Notes under the pieces: generated by a model | Database searches by the model: none | The model's input: the letters and a program-made list of their open reading frames with translations, nothing else | Told to the model about the DNA's origin: nothing | IMG/VR virus record: IMGVR_UViG_3300046535_001869 | Location: 1 to 64,000 of that record | From: a virus | Strand: one strand, 5' to 3' | Length of the DNA stretch: 64,000 nucleotides | Part shown: in pieces, positions 41,556 to 48,789 of the stretch | Numbering within the stretch: the first letter of the stretch is position 1 | Layout: each line of letters opens with the position of its first letter | Position numbers and translations under genes: made by a program

Positions 41556-41867
41556 TTACCTCCACTTGACGAACTTGCGTTCGAATCCTAGCGCGTGGGC
41601 CACCCACGTCACGGTCAGGTTCTGTGGCCGGCGCGTCTTACCGCTCAGCCAGTTGGCAATCGTCGAGTAACCCAGGTGGACCGTGTTGTGCGACGCGTCG
41701 AGCACGTCCTCGATGATGTCGCCGATCGACTTGCCCGAGTCGGTGATCATCCGGGTGATCTCGTCGAGCACCGGGTCACGGTCGACGAACCTATACCCGC
41801 GGTCGCGCTTCAGGTGACCCAGGTTACGGGCCTTTGGGCGAAGTTCCTGTACGTTTGATCTAGTCAT
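41556..41867 (-). CDS. HTH (XRE-like) DNA-binding protein
   Basis: 103 residues. ITDSGKSIGDIIEDVLDAS and HLGYSTIANWLSGKTRRPQN (about 40-82) form a helix-turn-helix of the Cro/CI type with the usual recognition-helix and GKT/RRP pattern. Short basic N-terminus. A likely regulator of phage transcription. Precedes a run of small genes. Confidence 0.65.
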   Translation of the reverse strand: MTRSNVQELRPKARNLGHLKRDRGYRFVDRDPVLDEITRMITDSGKSIGDIIEDVLDASHNTVHLGYSTIANWLSGKTRRPQNLTVTWVAHALGFERKFVKWR

Positions 41868-41883
41868 CGTCTGTTTTCCCTGT

Positions 41884-42225
41884 CTATCTGTTGTACTTCT
41901 TGGCCAACCCCGGGCTACCGTAGACGCCGCCTTCCAGGAGCGGGAAGAAGGCGTGCGGGTTGGCCAGATCGCGCTGGTACTGCGCGTTGAGGAAGTCCTG
42001 ACCGTCGCCGTAGTCGTCCAAGTCCTCGATCGCGCGGCGTGGACGCCGATCCGCGATTGGTCCGCGCCCGTATTCGTCGAGCGTTCTTGCTAGCGTCGAC
42101 GTCCTCTCGGATATTCGGCGTCGTTTTCGCAGGATCATTCGCAACGTGTTGCGAACATGCTCTTCGGTCATCTCGCCGACGGCGATGCGGCGCCCGTCGC
42201 GGGTCGTCCAGTACTCGTCGTCCAT
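41884..42225 (-). CDS. Conserved small phage protein
   Basis: 113 residues. YWTTRDGRRIAVGEMTEEHV and NTLRMILRKRRR (about 5-37) match a small conserved phage protein with the layout TxxDGRxIxVxxMxxxHLxNTxR. Acidic middle and aromatic C-terminal end. Function unknown. Confidence 0.55.
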   Translation of the reverse strand: MDDEYWTTRDGRRIAVGEMTEEHVRNTLRMILRKRRRISERTSTLARTLDEYGRGPIADRRPRRAIEDLDDYGDGQDFLNAQYQRDLANPHAFFPLLEGGVYGSPGLAKKYNR

Positions 42226-42226
42226 C

Positions 42227-42538
42227 TCAGCACCCTAGCGTGGCGAACAGCGTCTCGACGTTGCCGTCCCACGGACGCGCGACGCACCCCGGGTCGTGAC
42301 TCGCAGCAGCCAGGAATAGGCCCAGTGCGAAGGCGAAGGCGACCGCAGCGGGGACCACCATCGAGCACAGGGACGGGAACGCGCGGCCGAACGCTTCGAC
42401 CTCGCCGAGAGGGTCGGTGTAGCGCAGCGCCGCACGCTCCGCCGCCTCGATCCGGACGAACGACGGGTGCGCGTCCTCGGCGTTCTCGGCGCGCAGTGCC
42501 TCGATCCGGCGGAGCTTGGATTGGAGGTTAGGTGCCAT
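42227..42538 (-). CDS. Membrane protein with WxGxVxTLFxxLxC tail
   Basis: 103 residues from ATG 42538. Coiled N-half (SKLRRIEALRAENAEDAHPS), one membrane helix (VPAAVAFAFALGLFLAAA), and a tail ending WDGNVETLFATLGC like the late protein at 5117-5323. The two seem related at their ends. Overlaps 42528-42791 by 11 bases. Confidence 0.5.
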   Translation of the reverse strand: MAPNLQSKLRRIEALRAENAEDAHPSFVRIEAAERAALRYTDPLGEVEAFGRAFPSLCSMVVPAAVAFAFALGLFLAAASHDPGCVARPWDGNVETLFATLGC

Positions 42539-42791
42539 GGTTGTCCGGATCCTCTTCCTTGCACCACTCGGCGATGCCGCGACTGGTATCGGAGAACGAG
42601 TGGTGGTGCGGCGGGCTGTAAGTGACAAGATTGACGATCCGTCGGAACTCCTCGTTGAGGGTAGCCGACCGGACGTCCTGGATGACGCAAGTGATCAGGG
42701 TCTCGTTCATCCCGGCGCGGCGCATCGTCCAGATCGCGTTGCGGCAGTTTAGGAGGAAGCTCTGGTCTGGGTAGGGCGGAGGCTCGGTCAT
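42528..42791 (-). CDS. Small conserved protein, paralog A
   Basis: 87 residues from ATG 42791. The core NCRNAIWTMRRAGMNETLIT, with SATLNEEFRRIVNLV and a PPHHHS segment, aligns with the protein at 46729-46956 along its length. Shared MNET-anchored helix pair suggests a small helical fold. Function unknown. Confidence 0.55.
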   Translation of the reverse strand: MTEPPPYPDQSFLLNCRNAIWTMRRAGMNETLITCVIQDVRSATLNEEFRRIVNLVTYSPPHHHSFSDTSRGIAEWCKEEDPDNHGT

Positions 42792-42979
42792 TTCTCCCTC
42801 CCAAGAATCTCCGATATGGAAGATCCGCAGTAGGGACAAAAGTAGATCGGCACGGTATACTCGCCGTCGTTCAAGTCCAAGACCATCTGCGGTGGTTCGC
42901 CACCAACCGACGGATGAACCCTGATCGGCGGGTGGTAAAACGGAGCCGACGAACAATTATGAGCGATCGGATCGGTCAA
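42788..42979 (-). CDS. Small zinc-ribbon protein
   Basis: 63 residues from TTG 42979, set by the RBS cassette just upstream. FCPYCGSSISEIL (about 47-59) forms half a zinc ribbon. First gene after the promoter at 43008. Function unknown. Confidence 0.5.
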   Translation of the reverse strand: MTDPIAHNCSSAPFYHPPIRVHPSVGGEPPQMVLDLNDGEYTVPIYFCPYCGSSISEILGREK

Positions 42980-42980
42980 T

Positions 42981-42995
42981 GAGATCTCTCCTCGG
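42981..42995 (-). promoter_or_regulatory. RBS cassette copy 2 (42979 gene, TTG start)
   Basis: CCGAGGAGAGATCTC one base before a TTG start. Shows that the TTG is used. Confidence 0.6.
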
Positions 42996-43007
42996 TTGGT
43001 ATGACCA

Positions 43008-43036
43008 GTTATACGCGCGATCCTGCGAAAAGTAAA
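43008..43036 (-). promoter_or_regulatory. Early promoter copy 3
   Basis: -35 TTTACT (43031-43036), 17-bp spacer, -10 TATAAC (43008-43013), in AGTTTACTTTTCGC. Drives 42979 and the genes below it. Confidence 0.75.
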
Positions 43037-43039
43037 CTA

Positions 43040-43255
43040 CTAATTCTGGTCGCGCGCCTCGGCGATCGCCTCTGCGGCCTCGTCCAGGGTCCCGGCGATC
43101 AGGCGGTCGAGGCTATCCTGCCCGACCGGCGGCGGGCGCAGCTTGGCCCGCTTGCGCAGGCGGACGGCGTACCACGTCAGCGCCTCGCGCATAGGCCCGA
43201 GCATGTACGCCGGCAGGACCACGGTCACCGGGGTGTGGTCGCGGGTGTCGGTCAC
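43040..43255 (-). CDS. Small helical protein
   Basis: 71 residues from GTG 43255, overlapping the upstream stop (GTGA); an ATG 15 bases upstream is possible. Basic middle (WYAVRLRKRAKLRPPPVGQD) and an Ala/Glu helix end. Function unknown. Confidence 0.5.
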   Translation of the reverse strand: MTDTRDHTPVTVVLPAYMLGPMREALTWYAVRLRKRAKLRPPPVGQDSLDRLIAGTLDEAAEAIAEARDQN

Positions 43256-43632
43256 GGCAGTGGCATCCATAGCATCGGCTCCTCTCCATCATCGGTGAAG
43301 TCGTCGTTCGAGTGGGTAATCCAGCGGTTCGCCTTGTACGTCGTTCCCCAACGACCGACGTGGGCGCGCAGCGGCGTTGTGGTGTATCCGCTCGGCCCGG
43401 CAAGGAGGACGAAGGTCCCGTCGCGCGGCGCGGTCTCGATTGAGAGCCAGTTTGCGCGGTTCAGCGCATCGATGATCATCTGCGGCGAGTCGGGATCGCC
43501 GCGCGTCGTCCAGGCGATGATGGCCGGATCGGTCCCGGACATCGGATCTTCGTGGTCCTCGATAGCCCTGGCGTCGCGCCATGGCTCGATCCTTGGGTTT
43601 CGGTCTCCCAGGCGATATCTCAGGTTAGACAT
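43252..43632 (-). CDS. DUF551-like phage protein
   Basis: 126 residues from ATG 43632, overlapping the epimerase end. The C-terminal part (WLSIETAPRDGTFVLLAGPS, then GRWG ... PMLWMPLP) follows the DUF551 pattern common in phage and prophage genes. The N-terminal 50 residues are unlike it. Function unknown. Confidence 0.5.
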   Translation of the reverse strand: MSNLRYRLGDRNPRIEPWRDARAIEDHEDPMSGTDPAIIAWTTRGDPDSPQMIIDALNRANWLSIETAPRDGTFVLLAGPSGYTTTPLRAHVGRWGTTYKANRWITHSNDDFTDDGEEPMLWMPLP

Positions 43633-44551
43633 TAACGAACCTCCTCGCGTTGAGCATCCGGTAGCCACGGACCAGCTCCTCGATCCCGCGGTCGAGGTCC
43701 TCAATAAGAGCAAATCCAGCTTGGTATAGTCGTTCTCCAGAGACCGCATAGTCGCGCTTGTCCGGGTCCTGGCGCAGCTCAGCCTCGTGATAGATGAAAC
43801 CTGGAACGTGGGTCGCAATGATCTCAACGAGCTGTCGCTTCGTAACGTTACCACCAACGACGTTGAACGCCCGACTGCCCATCGCTCCATAATTCTCCGC
43901 TGCATGGATAAACGCCCGCGCCACGTCACGCACATGAACCACCGACCGCCGGTGGTGGGCCTCGAATAGCGTCACCGAACCGTCGGTCACGGCACGGTGG
44001 ACGAAGTCGTTTACGAGCAGATCAATTCTCATCTTTGGCGACATCCCGAAGACGGTCGCGAGCCGCAGTGATACGCCACCGAGCTCGAGAACCCGCTCCT
44101 CGGCCTCGCACTTCGTCGTGCCATAGAGCGAGACCGGCCGTAGCGGGGTATCCTCGTCGCACGGCTTGTTGGACCCGGACGCGCCATACCCAGAGTTTGT
44201 GTTCGGATATATGATACGCTGGTCCTTCGACAGGATCTTGGTAAGCCCGAGGATCGCGCCCAGGTTGACGTCGCGCGCGGCCCATGGGTCGGCAGCGCAC
44301 GCCGACGCACCGACGATAGCTGCCAGAGGCACGACTACGTCGACCTTGGCAACTAGCTCCGCGACCAGACGCAGATCACGCACGTCGCCGCGGACCGGGG
44401 TGAAGATCGGGTACTGGCAGCAAGCGGCCAGGGACGGGCTGGCGGCGCTGAACCTGTCCAGGACGGTGACCGCGTGCCCCGCGCGGAGGAGCTCCGGGAC
44501 GAGGATGGAGCCGATGTAGCCAGCGCCTCCGGTGATCAGATAGCGGGTCAT
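43625..44551 (-). CDS. NAD-dependent SDR epimerase/dehydratase (nucleotide sugar)
   Basis: 308 residues. GGAGYIG (8-14) is the NAD motif and the catalytic SLYGTTK motif has Tyr and Lys at about 142-146, with upstream NTNSGYGASGSNK. This is an extended SDR acting on nucleotide sugars (epimerase, dehydratase or C4-dehydrogenase cannot be told apart). It is one of six candidate sugar genes on this strand. Its stop overlaps a small gene. Confidence 0.8.
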   Translation of the reverse strand: MTRYLITGGAGYIGSILVPELLRAGHAVTVLDRFSAASPSLAACCQYPIFTPVRGDVRDLRLVAELVAKVDVVVPLAAIVGASACAADPWAARDVNLGAILGLTKILSKDQRIIYPNTNSGYGASGSNKPCDEDTPLRPVSLYGTTKCEAEERVLELGGVSLRLATVFGMSPKMRIDLLVNDFVHRAVTDGSVTLFEAHHRRSVVHVRDVARAFIHAAENYGAMGSRAFNVVGGNVTKRQLVEIIATHVPGFIYHEAELRQDPDKRDYAVSGERLYQAGFALIEDLDRGIEELVRGYRMLNARRFVNV

Positions 44552-44688
44552 TTAACAATCCTCCTTAGGGCAACGCCTATCGAAATAGCTAATGATATCA
44601 TAGCTAGTGGACAGAAATACAAAAAGCCATCACACCACCAAGGAAAATCCGGAAGACAACCATTCCATATCCAAATAATCCAATTCAT
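44548..44688 (-). CDS. 46-residue membrane protein
   Basis: ATG 44688 overlaps the upstream stop and its TGA overlaps the epimerase ATG. MNWIIWIWNGCLPDFPWWCD, then a membrane helix (LAMISLAISIGVALRR). AT-richer than its neighbours. Coupled on both sides, so likely real. Function unknown. Confidence 0.6.
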   Translation of the reverse strand: MNWIIWIWNGCLPDFPWWCDGFLYFCPLAMISLAISIGVALRRIVK

Positions 44689-44867
44689 TTTACCATCTGC
44701 CTTAACCTCCGCGCGGCCTCTCGCGCCTGGCTCGGCGGGCCGTACTGCGACCCGCGCGACGACTGGTTCGGGACCGGCTCGCGCGGCTGGGCTAGCCTGG
44801 CGCTGCGCGCTCGGCGGAACGACGCGCGGTGCTCGTTGCCGGGTCGGGGTTCTTGGGTTTGGGTCAT
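44685..44867 (-). CDS. Small basic protein
   Basis: 60 residues from ATG 44867, preceded by TGAGGGAG. Arg/Gln/Ser-rich, low complexity (HRASFRRARSARLAQPREPV), ending LRQMVK. Could bind nucleic acid. The stop overlaps the next ATG. Confidence 0.4.
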   Translation of the reverse strand: MTQTQEPRPGNEHRASFRRARSARLAQPREPVPNQSSRGSQYGPPSQAREAARRLRQMVK

Positions 44868-44877
44868 CTATACTCCC

Positions 44878-44994
44878 TCAGTATGGCCAAGTTTTCGTAC
44901 GATATATACTGCGCGCAATGAAAAATCCGAGCGCGTAACCGAGCGTCATGCCACAGAATATCCCAATCAACAGCGCTTCCTCAGGTCCGATCAT
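44878..44994 (-). CDS. 38-residue membrane protein
   Basis: ATG 44994 overlaps the stop of the HddC-like gene. MIGPEEALLIGIFCGMTLGY, then ALGFFIARSIYRTKTWPY: one membrane helix with a basic cytoplasmic tail. Function unknown. Confidence 0.55.
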   Translation of the reverse strand: MIGPEEALLIGIFCGMTLGYALGFFIARSIYRTKTWPY

Positions 44995-45611
44995 AATCTA
45001 AGCTCCCGCCGCGCCCGCTCCAGCTCGGCTGGCGTGCCGATGTCGACGAAGTAGCCATCGAGCCGCACGTCGGCGAACCCGGACGGGTGGCCTGTGATGA
45101 ACTCCTCCAGCGAGAGGGTCTCTGCATCGACGTCGTCGATCACCGAGCGGCGCAGCACGTAGAGGCCGGCGGGGGTACCGTCCCGAAGGCGTGCCACGAG
45201 ACCGGCGACTGGTCCCTTCGGACAACTAAGCCACCCGTTCTTTACCATGTTGAAAAGCGGGCGCGGATCCACGTCGAAGAACGTGTCCCCATTGGCTAGG
45301 ATGAACGTCTCATCGAGGCGATGGCGGGCGTACCATAGCGCGCCGCCGGTCCCGGCGTCCGGGACCGGCTCGATAGCGACGTAGATCGGGACGCCGAGGC
45401 GTCGGTCCGCCTCGCGAGCGTACTCCACTACCTTCATCGCCTCGAAGCCGGCGAGCAGGAGGAAGCGGTCGCACCCGTGGTCGCGCAGGTGGGCGATGAC
45501 GTGGTCGAGGAACGGTACCCCGCCGACCTCGAGCAGAGGCTTCGGGGTGGAGGCGGTCAGCGCACCGAGGCGGGTGCCCCGGCCACCGACGAGGATCGCG
45601 GCCTGGGTCAT
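44991..45611 (-). CDS. HddC-like sugar-1-phosphate nucleotidyltransferase
   Basis: 206 residues. The start AAILVGGRGTRLGALTASTP (4-23) with KPLLEVGGVPFLDHVI is the GT-A nucleotidyltransferase signature; FILANGDTFFDVD holds the metal-binding Asp. Length and pattern resemble D-glycero-D-manno-heptose-1-phosphate guanylyltransferase (HddC) and relatives. It would form an NDP-sugar. Which nucleotide or sugar is used cannot be read from the sequence. Confidence 0.75.
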   Translation of the reverse strand: MTQAAILVGGRGTRLGALTASTPKPLLEVGGVPFLDHVIAHLRDHGCDRFLLLAGFEAMKVVEYAREADRRLGVPIYVAIEPVPDAGTGGALWYARHRLDETFILANGDTFFDVDPRPLFNMVKNGWLSCPKGPVAGLVARLRDGTPAGLYVLRRSVIDDVDAETLSLEEFITGHPSGFADVRLDGYFVDIGTPAELERARRELRL

Positions 45612-45787
45612 CTCCCATACTCCCCGAACGGCCCGCGCGGCTCCTCGGGGTCTGGGTGCATGGTCAACTCGGCGAACACGTCGCGGTAGTCGACGTCGTC
45701 GAACTCCGCGGCGCGCGGGTCGTACTCGACGATGTTCGGGATGACGTTCCCGAACGGGAAGGGGTGGGTCTTAGTCCGGCGCATCAT
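45608..45787 (-). CDS. 59-residue protein
   Basis: ATG 45787 overlaps the upstream stop and TGA 45608-45610 overlaps the HddC ATG. The product is acidic (VEYDPRAAEFDDVDYRDVFA, then ELTMHPDPEEPRGPF). Function unknown. Confidence 0.55.
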   Translation of the reverse strand: MMRRTKTHPFPFGNVIPNIVEYDPRAAEFDDVDYRDVFAELTMHPDPEEPRGPFGEYGR

Positions 45788-45966
45788 GGCTTCACCTGCG
45801 CCGCACGGATCTCATCCTTCAACTTACGCCAGCGTTTCGCCGCGCGCATATATCGCATCATCAGGTCATCTGGGACCTCTGCGTGATCGAACCCGCCGTA
45901 GCCGTCGTCGCTCTTGGACGCGACCGGCTCCATCTCGCCGTCTAGGTAGTCCCACTGTATCTTCAT
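45784..45966 (-). CDS. Small protein
   Basis: 60 residues from ATG 45966 behind an RBS cassette. Mixed charged sequence (MKIQWDYLDGEMEPVASKSD) and a helix RYMRAAKRWRKLKDEIRAAQ. Function unknown. Confidence 0.5.
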   Translation of the reverse strand: MKIQWDYLDGEMEPVASKSDDGYGGFDHAEVPDDLMMRYMRAAKRWRKLKDEIRAAQVKP

Positions 45967-45981
45967 GAGGTTTCTCCTCGG
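45967..45981 (-). promoter_or_regulatory. RBS cassette copy 3
   Basis: CCGAGGAGAAACCTC directly before ATG 45966; SD arm GAGG pairs with CCTC. Confidence 0.6.
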
Positions 45982-45982
45982 G

Positions 45983-46327
45983 TTAATTCAGCTCTTGCGC
46001 TGATCCCAGAAATTCCGCCACCGTACGGCAACGGGACATGGAGGTAAAGTAATCTAGATGGCGTTCCATGCCATCTGGACCTGATCGGCTGACTCTAGCC
46101 ATTTCAATCTCGCCGTTGTCAGTGCGCGAGACCTCGGTACCGACGTATACTCCCAACCTTCTGTAGAAGTATTCTGCCTCGAGCGGAGTGCGCATACCTG
46201 CGGGAGCTGTTATAGTAAATTCGCAGGTTCGATTACCGTAACTTAACAGCACCCAGCTGCGGGCCTGGACGGTCGCGGTGGTTAAGACAAGAGCGGTCGC
46301 TGTAGCCGCAATGAGCTTGGTAAACAC
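45983..46327 (-). CDS. Secreted protein with signal peptide
   Basis: 114 residues from GTG 46327 (RBS cassette upstream). MFTKLIAATATALVLTTATV is a signal peptide, cut near QA. The mature part has two Cys (RTCEF and SRCRTV) and a FTITAPAGMRTPLEAEYFYR stretch. Exported by the host early in infection, perhaps to affect the envelope. Lower GC than neighbours. Confidence 0.6.
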   Translation of the reverse strand: MFTKLIAATATALVLTTATVQARSWVLLSYGNRTCEFTITAPAGMRTPLEAEYFYRRLGVYVGTEVSRTDNGEIEMARVSRSGPDGMERHLDYFTSMSRCRTVAEFLGSAQELN

Positions 46328-46328
46328 T

Positions 46329-46343
46329 GAGGTCTCTCCTCGG
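46329..46343 (-). promoter_or_regulatory. RBS cassette copy 4 (GTG start)
   Basis: CCGAGGAGAGACCTC one base before GTG 46327. The cassette supports that GTG as the start. Confidence 0.6.
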
Positions 46344-46372
46344 GTTTGGGGTTCAGCTATCTCCTCTGGGGA

Positions 46373-46732
46373 TTAAGTTAAACGTTCTTTGGCTGCCGGA
46401 TCATCCGGCTCGTTGCTGTCGTCGTAGTTGTACGGGGACGGCTCGGCGTCGTGGTACCTGGCGAACACCACCCGGTCGATCGCCGGGGCGATCTCGCGCG
46501 CGGCGCGCTGGTCCCAGACGTAATGAGTAACGTCGGGCTCGCCGAAGACGCGGACCGCGTTCTCCCACTGCTGGGGATCGCGAAATCCGACGAAGTGCGT
46601 CGCGGGGCGGACGCCGTCCATCAGCAGATCGAGCAGCGTGGCGCCGGTAGACTTGCAGCAGCGCCGGGCGCAGGCGCCGGCCGTCGCGCAATCGCTGGCG
46701 TCTATGGGGCAGATCGGGCTAGGTTTAGTCAT
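46373..46732 (-). CDS. Cys-rich N-terminal protein
   Basis: 119 residues. CPIDASDCATAGACARRCC (8-26) holds six Cys and could bind metal or clusters. The rest (HYVWDQRAAREIAPAIDRVV) is helical. Stop TAA, coupled to 46729 by ATGA. Function unknown. Confidence 0.5.
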   Translation of the reverse strand: MTKPSPICPIDASDCATAGACARRCCKSTGATLLDLLMDGVRPATHFVGFRDPQQWENAVRVFGEPDVTHYVWDQRAAREIAPAIDRVVFARYHDAEPSPYNYDDSNEPDDPAAKERLT

Positions 46733-46956
46733 CCCTCGTACTTCCTAGCTATGTCCATCATCGCGCCGTGCGACAGGTGCGTCGGTGGATTCGTCCTCAC
46801 TAGCTCCTGGAGCCTGAAGAACTCCTGGCTGAGCGCGGCGGACCGGATCGTGGTCAGGACGACCGCGATCCGGGTCTCGTTCATGCCCTCCTCGCGCATC
46901 ATCTCGATCGCGGTCCGGCAGCGGGAGACGAAGATGGCGTCATCGGCGGTGATCAT
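46729..46956 (-). CDS. Small conserved protein, paralog B
   Basis: 75 residues. CRTAIEMMREEGMNETRIAV and RSAALSQEFFRLQELV align with 42528-42791. A duplicated small phage gene of unknown function. Confidence 0.55.
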   Translation of the reverse strand: MITADDAIFVSRCRTAIEMMREEGMNETRIAVVLTTIRSAALSQEFFRLQELVRTNPPTHLSHGAMMDIARKYEG

Positions 46957-46961
46957 AACGA

Positions 46962-47357
46962 CTACCCACGATCCTCGAGATAGCCGATCAGGTCCGCGCA
47001 GAGGCGGTTCCAGCCGCGCTCGGCGTCCTCGGCGGGGATGGTGATGTCGGCCCTCGGGTCGATCGCGAGGACCGCCTGGGCGACGCGCTTCAGCGACAGG
47101 CGTAGGATGGCGAGCTCGTGGGCCGAGGTGCGGCCTATCAACTCGGCCGTCTTACGGTCTTTCCCGGCCGCCCACGCGGCGTGGGCCAGCGGGGCGCGGT
47201 TATACGGGGTCGCGCGACCACCGTGGTGATAGCCGCGCCGGTAGGCCGAGGTCAGCCCGGTACCCGCGGGGTTATCCAGCTCGGGGATCTCGGTCTTCGC
47301 GATATAGACCGCGTAGACCTTCTCCTGGCCGGGATAGGCGAAGGTTCGATTATTCAT
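46962..47357 (-). CDS. Hypothetical protein, 131 residues
   Basis: ATG 47357 follows an RBS cassette that is itself the end of the upstream gene (its last codons encode RGETS). Sequence MNNRTFAYPGQEKVYAVYIA, then RRGYHHGGRATPYNRAPLAH and a C-terminal helix. No family recognised. Confidence 0.5.
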   Translation of the reverse strand: MNNRTFAYPGQEKVYAVYIAKTEIPELDNPAGTGLTSAYRRGYHHGGRATPYNRAPLAHAAWAAGKDRKTAELIGRTSAHELAILRLSLKRVAQAVLAIDPRADITIPAEDAERGWNRLCADLIGYLEDRG

Positions 47358-47569
47358 GAGGTCTCTCCTCGTATGCGCTCCCAGAGCCGGCGCAGCGCGC
47401 GGATCCACCGCGGATAGCGCAGCTCGCTCAGATCGTGGCAGTATTGGCGCAGGTGCGCTTCCTTGACGCCCGCGACGTTGCGCTGGTGGGCCGCATCGAC
47501 CGCGCGCCACTCGGCCGGGGTCCTCGGGTAGGAGCCGCCGTTGAGCTTCGCGTAGTATTCGGCGCTCAC
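47354..47569 (-). CDS. Small basic protein ending in an RBS cassette
   Basis: 71 residues from GTG 47569, overlapping the upstream stop (GTGA). Tyr-rich start (SAEYYAKLNGGSYPRTPAEW) and an Arg-rich end (RYPRWIRALRRLWERI). The last codons are the RBS cassette of the next gene. Function unknown. Confidence 0.45.
   Translation of the reverse strand: MSAEYYAKLNGGSYPRTPAEWRAVDAAHQRNVAGVKEAHLRQYCHDLSELRYPRWIRALRRLWERIRGETS
47358..47371 (-). promoter_or_regulatory. RBS cassette copy 5 (overlaps coding end)
   Basis: CGAGGAGAGACCTC before ATG 47357, read also as the final codons of the upstream gene. Confidence 0.55.
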
Positions 47570-47778
47570 GACCCGCGCTCCAGCTCGGCGAGCATCTCGA
47601 CGACGCGGTCGAGGACCACGTGGTACGGCGCGTCGATCACGACGCGATGGACCTGGGTCCCGGCGACGAAGCGCCGGCCCTCGTAGTGGGCCGCGGTGCG
47701 AACCGCGACGGCGATCCCGATCGGGGTGTCGCTCACGGTCGCGCGGTAGGCGGCGCTCGGGGAGAGGACGGTGGTCAT
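47566..47778 (-). CDS. Small hypothetical protein
   Basis: 70 residues. VSDTPIGIAVAVRTAAHYEG and VVIDAPYHVVLDRVVEMLAE give a beta-then-helix pattern. Coupled to the gene below. Function unknown. Confidence 0.45.
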   Translation of the reverse strand: MTTVLSPSAAYRATVSDTPIGIAVAVRTAAHYEGRRFVAGTQVHRVVIDAPYHVVLDRVVEMLAELERGS

Positions 47779-47789
47779 CGCCTGATCCC

Positions 47790-48008
47790 CTAATAGAAAC
47801 TATTGTAGATCGTCTTACAGCCGCCGCGTGGGCCGACAAAGACGCACTCATGATATTCGACCTTGAAGCCGGGTTGGCTGTAGGTACGGGTCACACTCAG
47901 CGTATCTGTACCGCCAACCCGGTCCACCTCGTAACTGCGAAGCTCGTAGTTACCACCGTACGGTACGAGCCTGAGGTTATGTACGATTTCGATTTGACGG
48001 TCGGTCAT
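47790..48008 (-). CDS. Small hypothetical protein
   Basis: 72 residues from ATG 48008, set by the RBS cassette. Beta-rich (EVDRVGGTDTLSVTRTYSQP) with two Cys (HECVF and GGCKT). The apparent upstream extension MARYYPYQPRRYL is promoter and leader, not protein. Confidence 0.5.
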   Translation of the reverse strand: MTDRQIEIVHNLRLVPYGGNYELRSYEVDRVGGTDTLSVTRTYSQPGFKVEYHECVFVGPRGGCKTIYNSFY

Positions 48009-48023
48009 GAGGTATCTCCTCGG
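48009..48023 (-). promoter_or_regulatory. RBS cassette copy 6
   Basis: CCGAGGAGATACCTC directly before ATG 48008. Confidence 0.65.
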
Positions 48024-48034
48024 TTGGTAGGGGT

Positions 48035-48063
48035 AGTATCGCGCCATTGCAGCGAAAAGTAAA
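48035..48063 (-). promoter_or_regulatory. Early promoter copy 4
   Basis: -35 TTTACT (48058-48063), 17-bp spacer, -10 GATACT (48035-48040). The 40-bp block up to the cassette is nearly the same as copy 1, so a recent duplication is likely. Confidence 0.75.
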
Positions 48064-48083
48064 CCCCTATTTTGCCCGAATTT

Positions 48084-48395
48084 TCAGTCGACCCGGGAGA
48101 CCTCAAACGAACCATCGGGCTGGACGACCGCGAGCCAAGAGCAGTCGTAGAACCGGATCACCTCGTCGCGCAGGCGCGTCTCGGCCAGGACCGCGAGCGG
48201 GTCATCGCCTGGGTACGACAGGCGACCGTCCGCGAGCATCTTGAACTTCGGTATCGGCCGCCATCCGCCGCCGTGGCGGTAGTTCTCGTCGATCTGTTCG
48301 CGCGCCGGGCGCGAGTCGCGTTCGTCGAGGAACGCGGGGACCAGACCGAGGAGGTCCATCGACGCGCTCGGGTGCCTCATGATCCATTTCATCAT
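48084..48395 (-). CDS. Conserved phage protein (NxYxHGGGW type)
   Basis: 103 residues. KWIMRHPSASMDLLGLVPAF, then PAREQIDENYRHGGGWRPIP and LSYPGDDPLAVLAETRLRDE match a widespread unannotated phage protein. The conserved GGGW and YPGD turns support a real fold. Function unknown. AAAGGA precedes the ATG. The gap 48396-48450 shows no gene. Confidence 0.6.
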   Translation of the reverse strand: MMKWIMRHPSASMDLLGLVPAFLDERDSRPAREQIDENYRHGGGWRPIPKFKMLADGRLSYPGDDPLAVLAETRLRDEVIRFYDCSWLAVVQPDGSFEVSRVD

Positions 48396-48450
48396 GGTTT
48401 TCCTTTTATTTGAGGTTCAAACCAAGGTTGGCCAGACCAGTTGTTGATTC

Positions 48451-48789
48451 TTAACGTTTTATGGGTGGCCGATCCTGCGCCCGGAACATGGCCGTCCAGA
48501 CGTCCGAGTAGGCGTCGTGGCGCCGGTGGTCGCGTGGCGCGACCGTATTCTTAAAGTTCGGATAGTCGATCTCGTTGATCCGATCGGCCATCTCGGCCCA
48601 GACCTCGTAACGCGGGACCAGCGCCCGGTAGCGATAGTCCTTCTGCGGGGTCGTCGAGACCCTCGCAGAGGGGAACACACGCCGGATGTCGCCCTTGAAG
48701 CGGGCGCGGACTAGGAGCTGGTCTCCGGTCAGGTCGTCGTCGGGCGCGACAATCGAGAACATCGCGTCGGAGAGGAAGATCCACATCAC
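48451..48789 (-). CDS. Conserved phage protein
   Basis: 112 residues. MWIFLSDAMFSIVAPDDDLT, then LLVRARFKGDIRRVFPSARV and DYRYRALVPR match a common phage protein with the order FLSD, VRAR-KGDI, DYRYR, RHDAY. Here the end reads HRRHDAYSDVWTAMFRAQ. Function unknown; probably an early host-interaction protein. Confidence 0.6.
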   Translation of the reverse strand: MMWIFLSDAMFSIVAPDDDLTGDQLLVRARFKGDIRRVFPSARVSTTPQKDYRYRALVPRYEVWAEMADRINEIDYPNFKNTVAPRDHRRHDAYSDVWTAMFRAQDRPPIKR

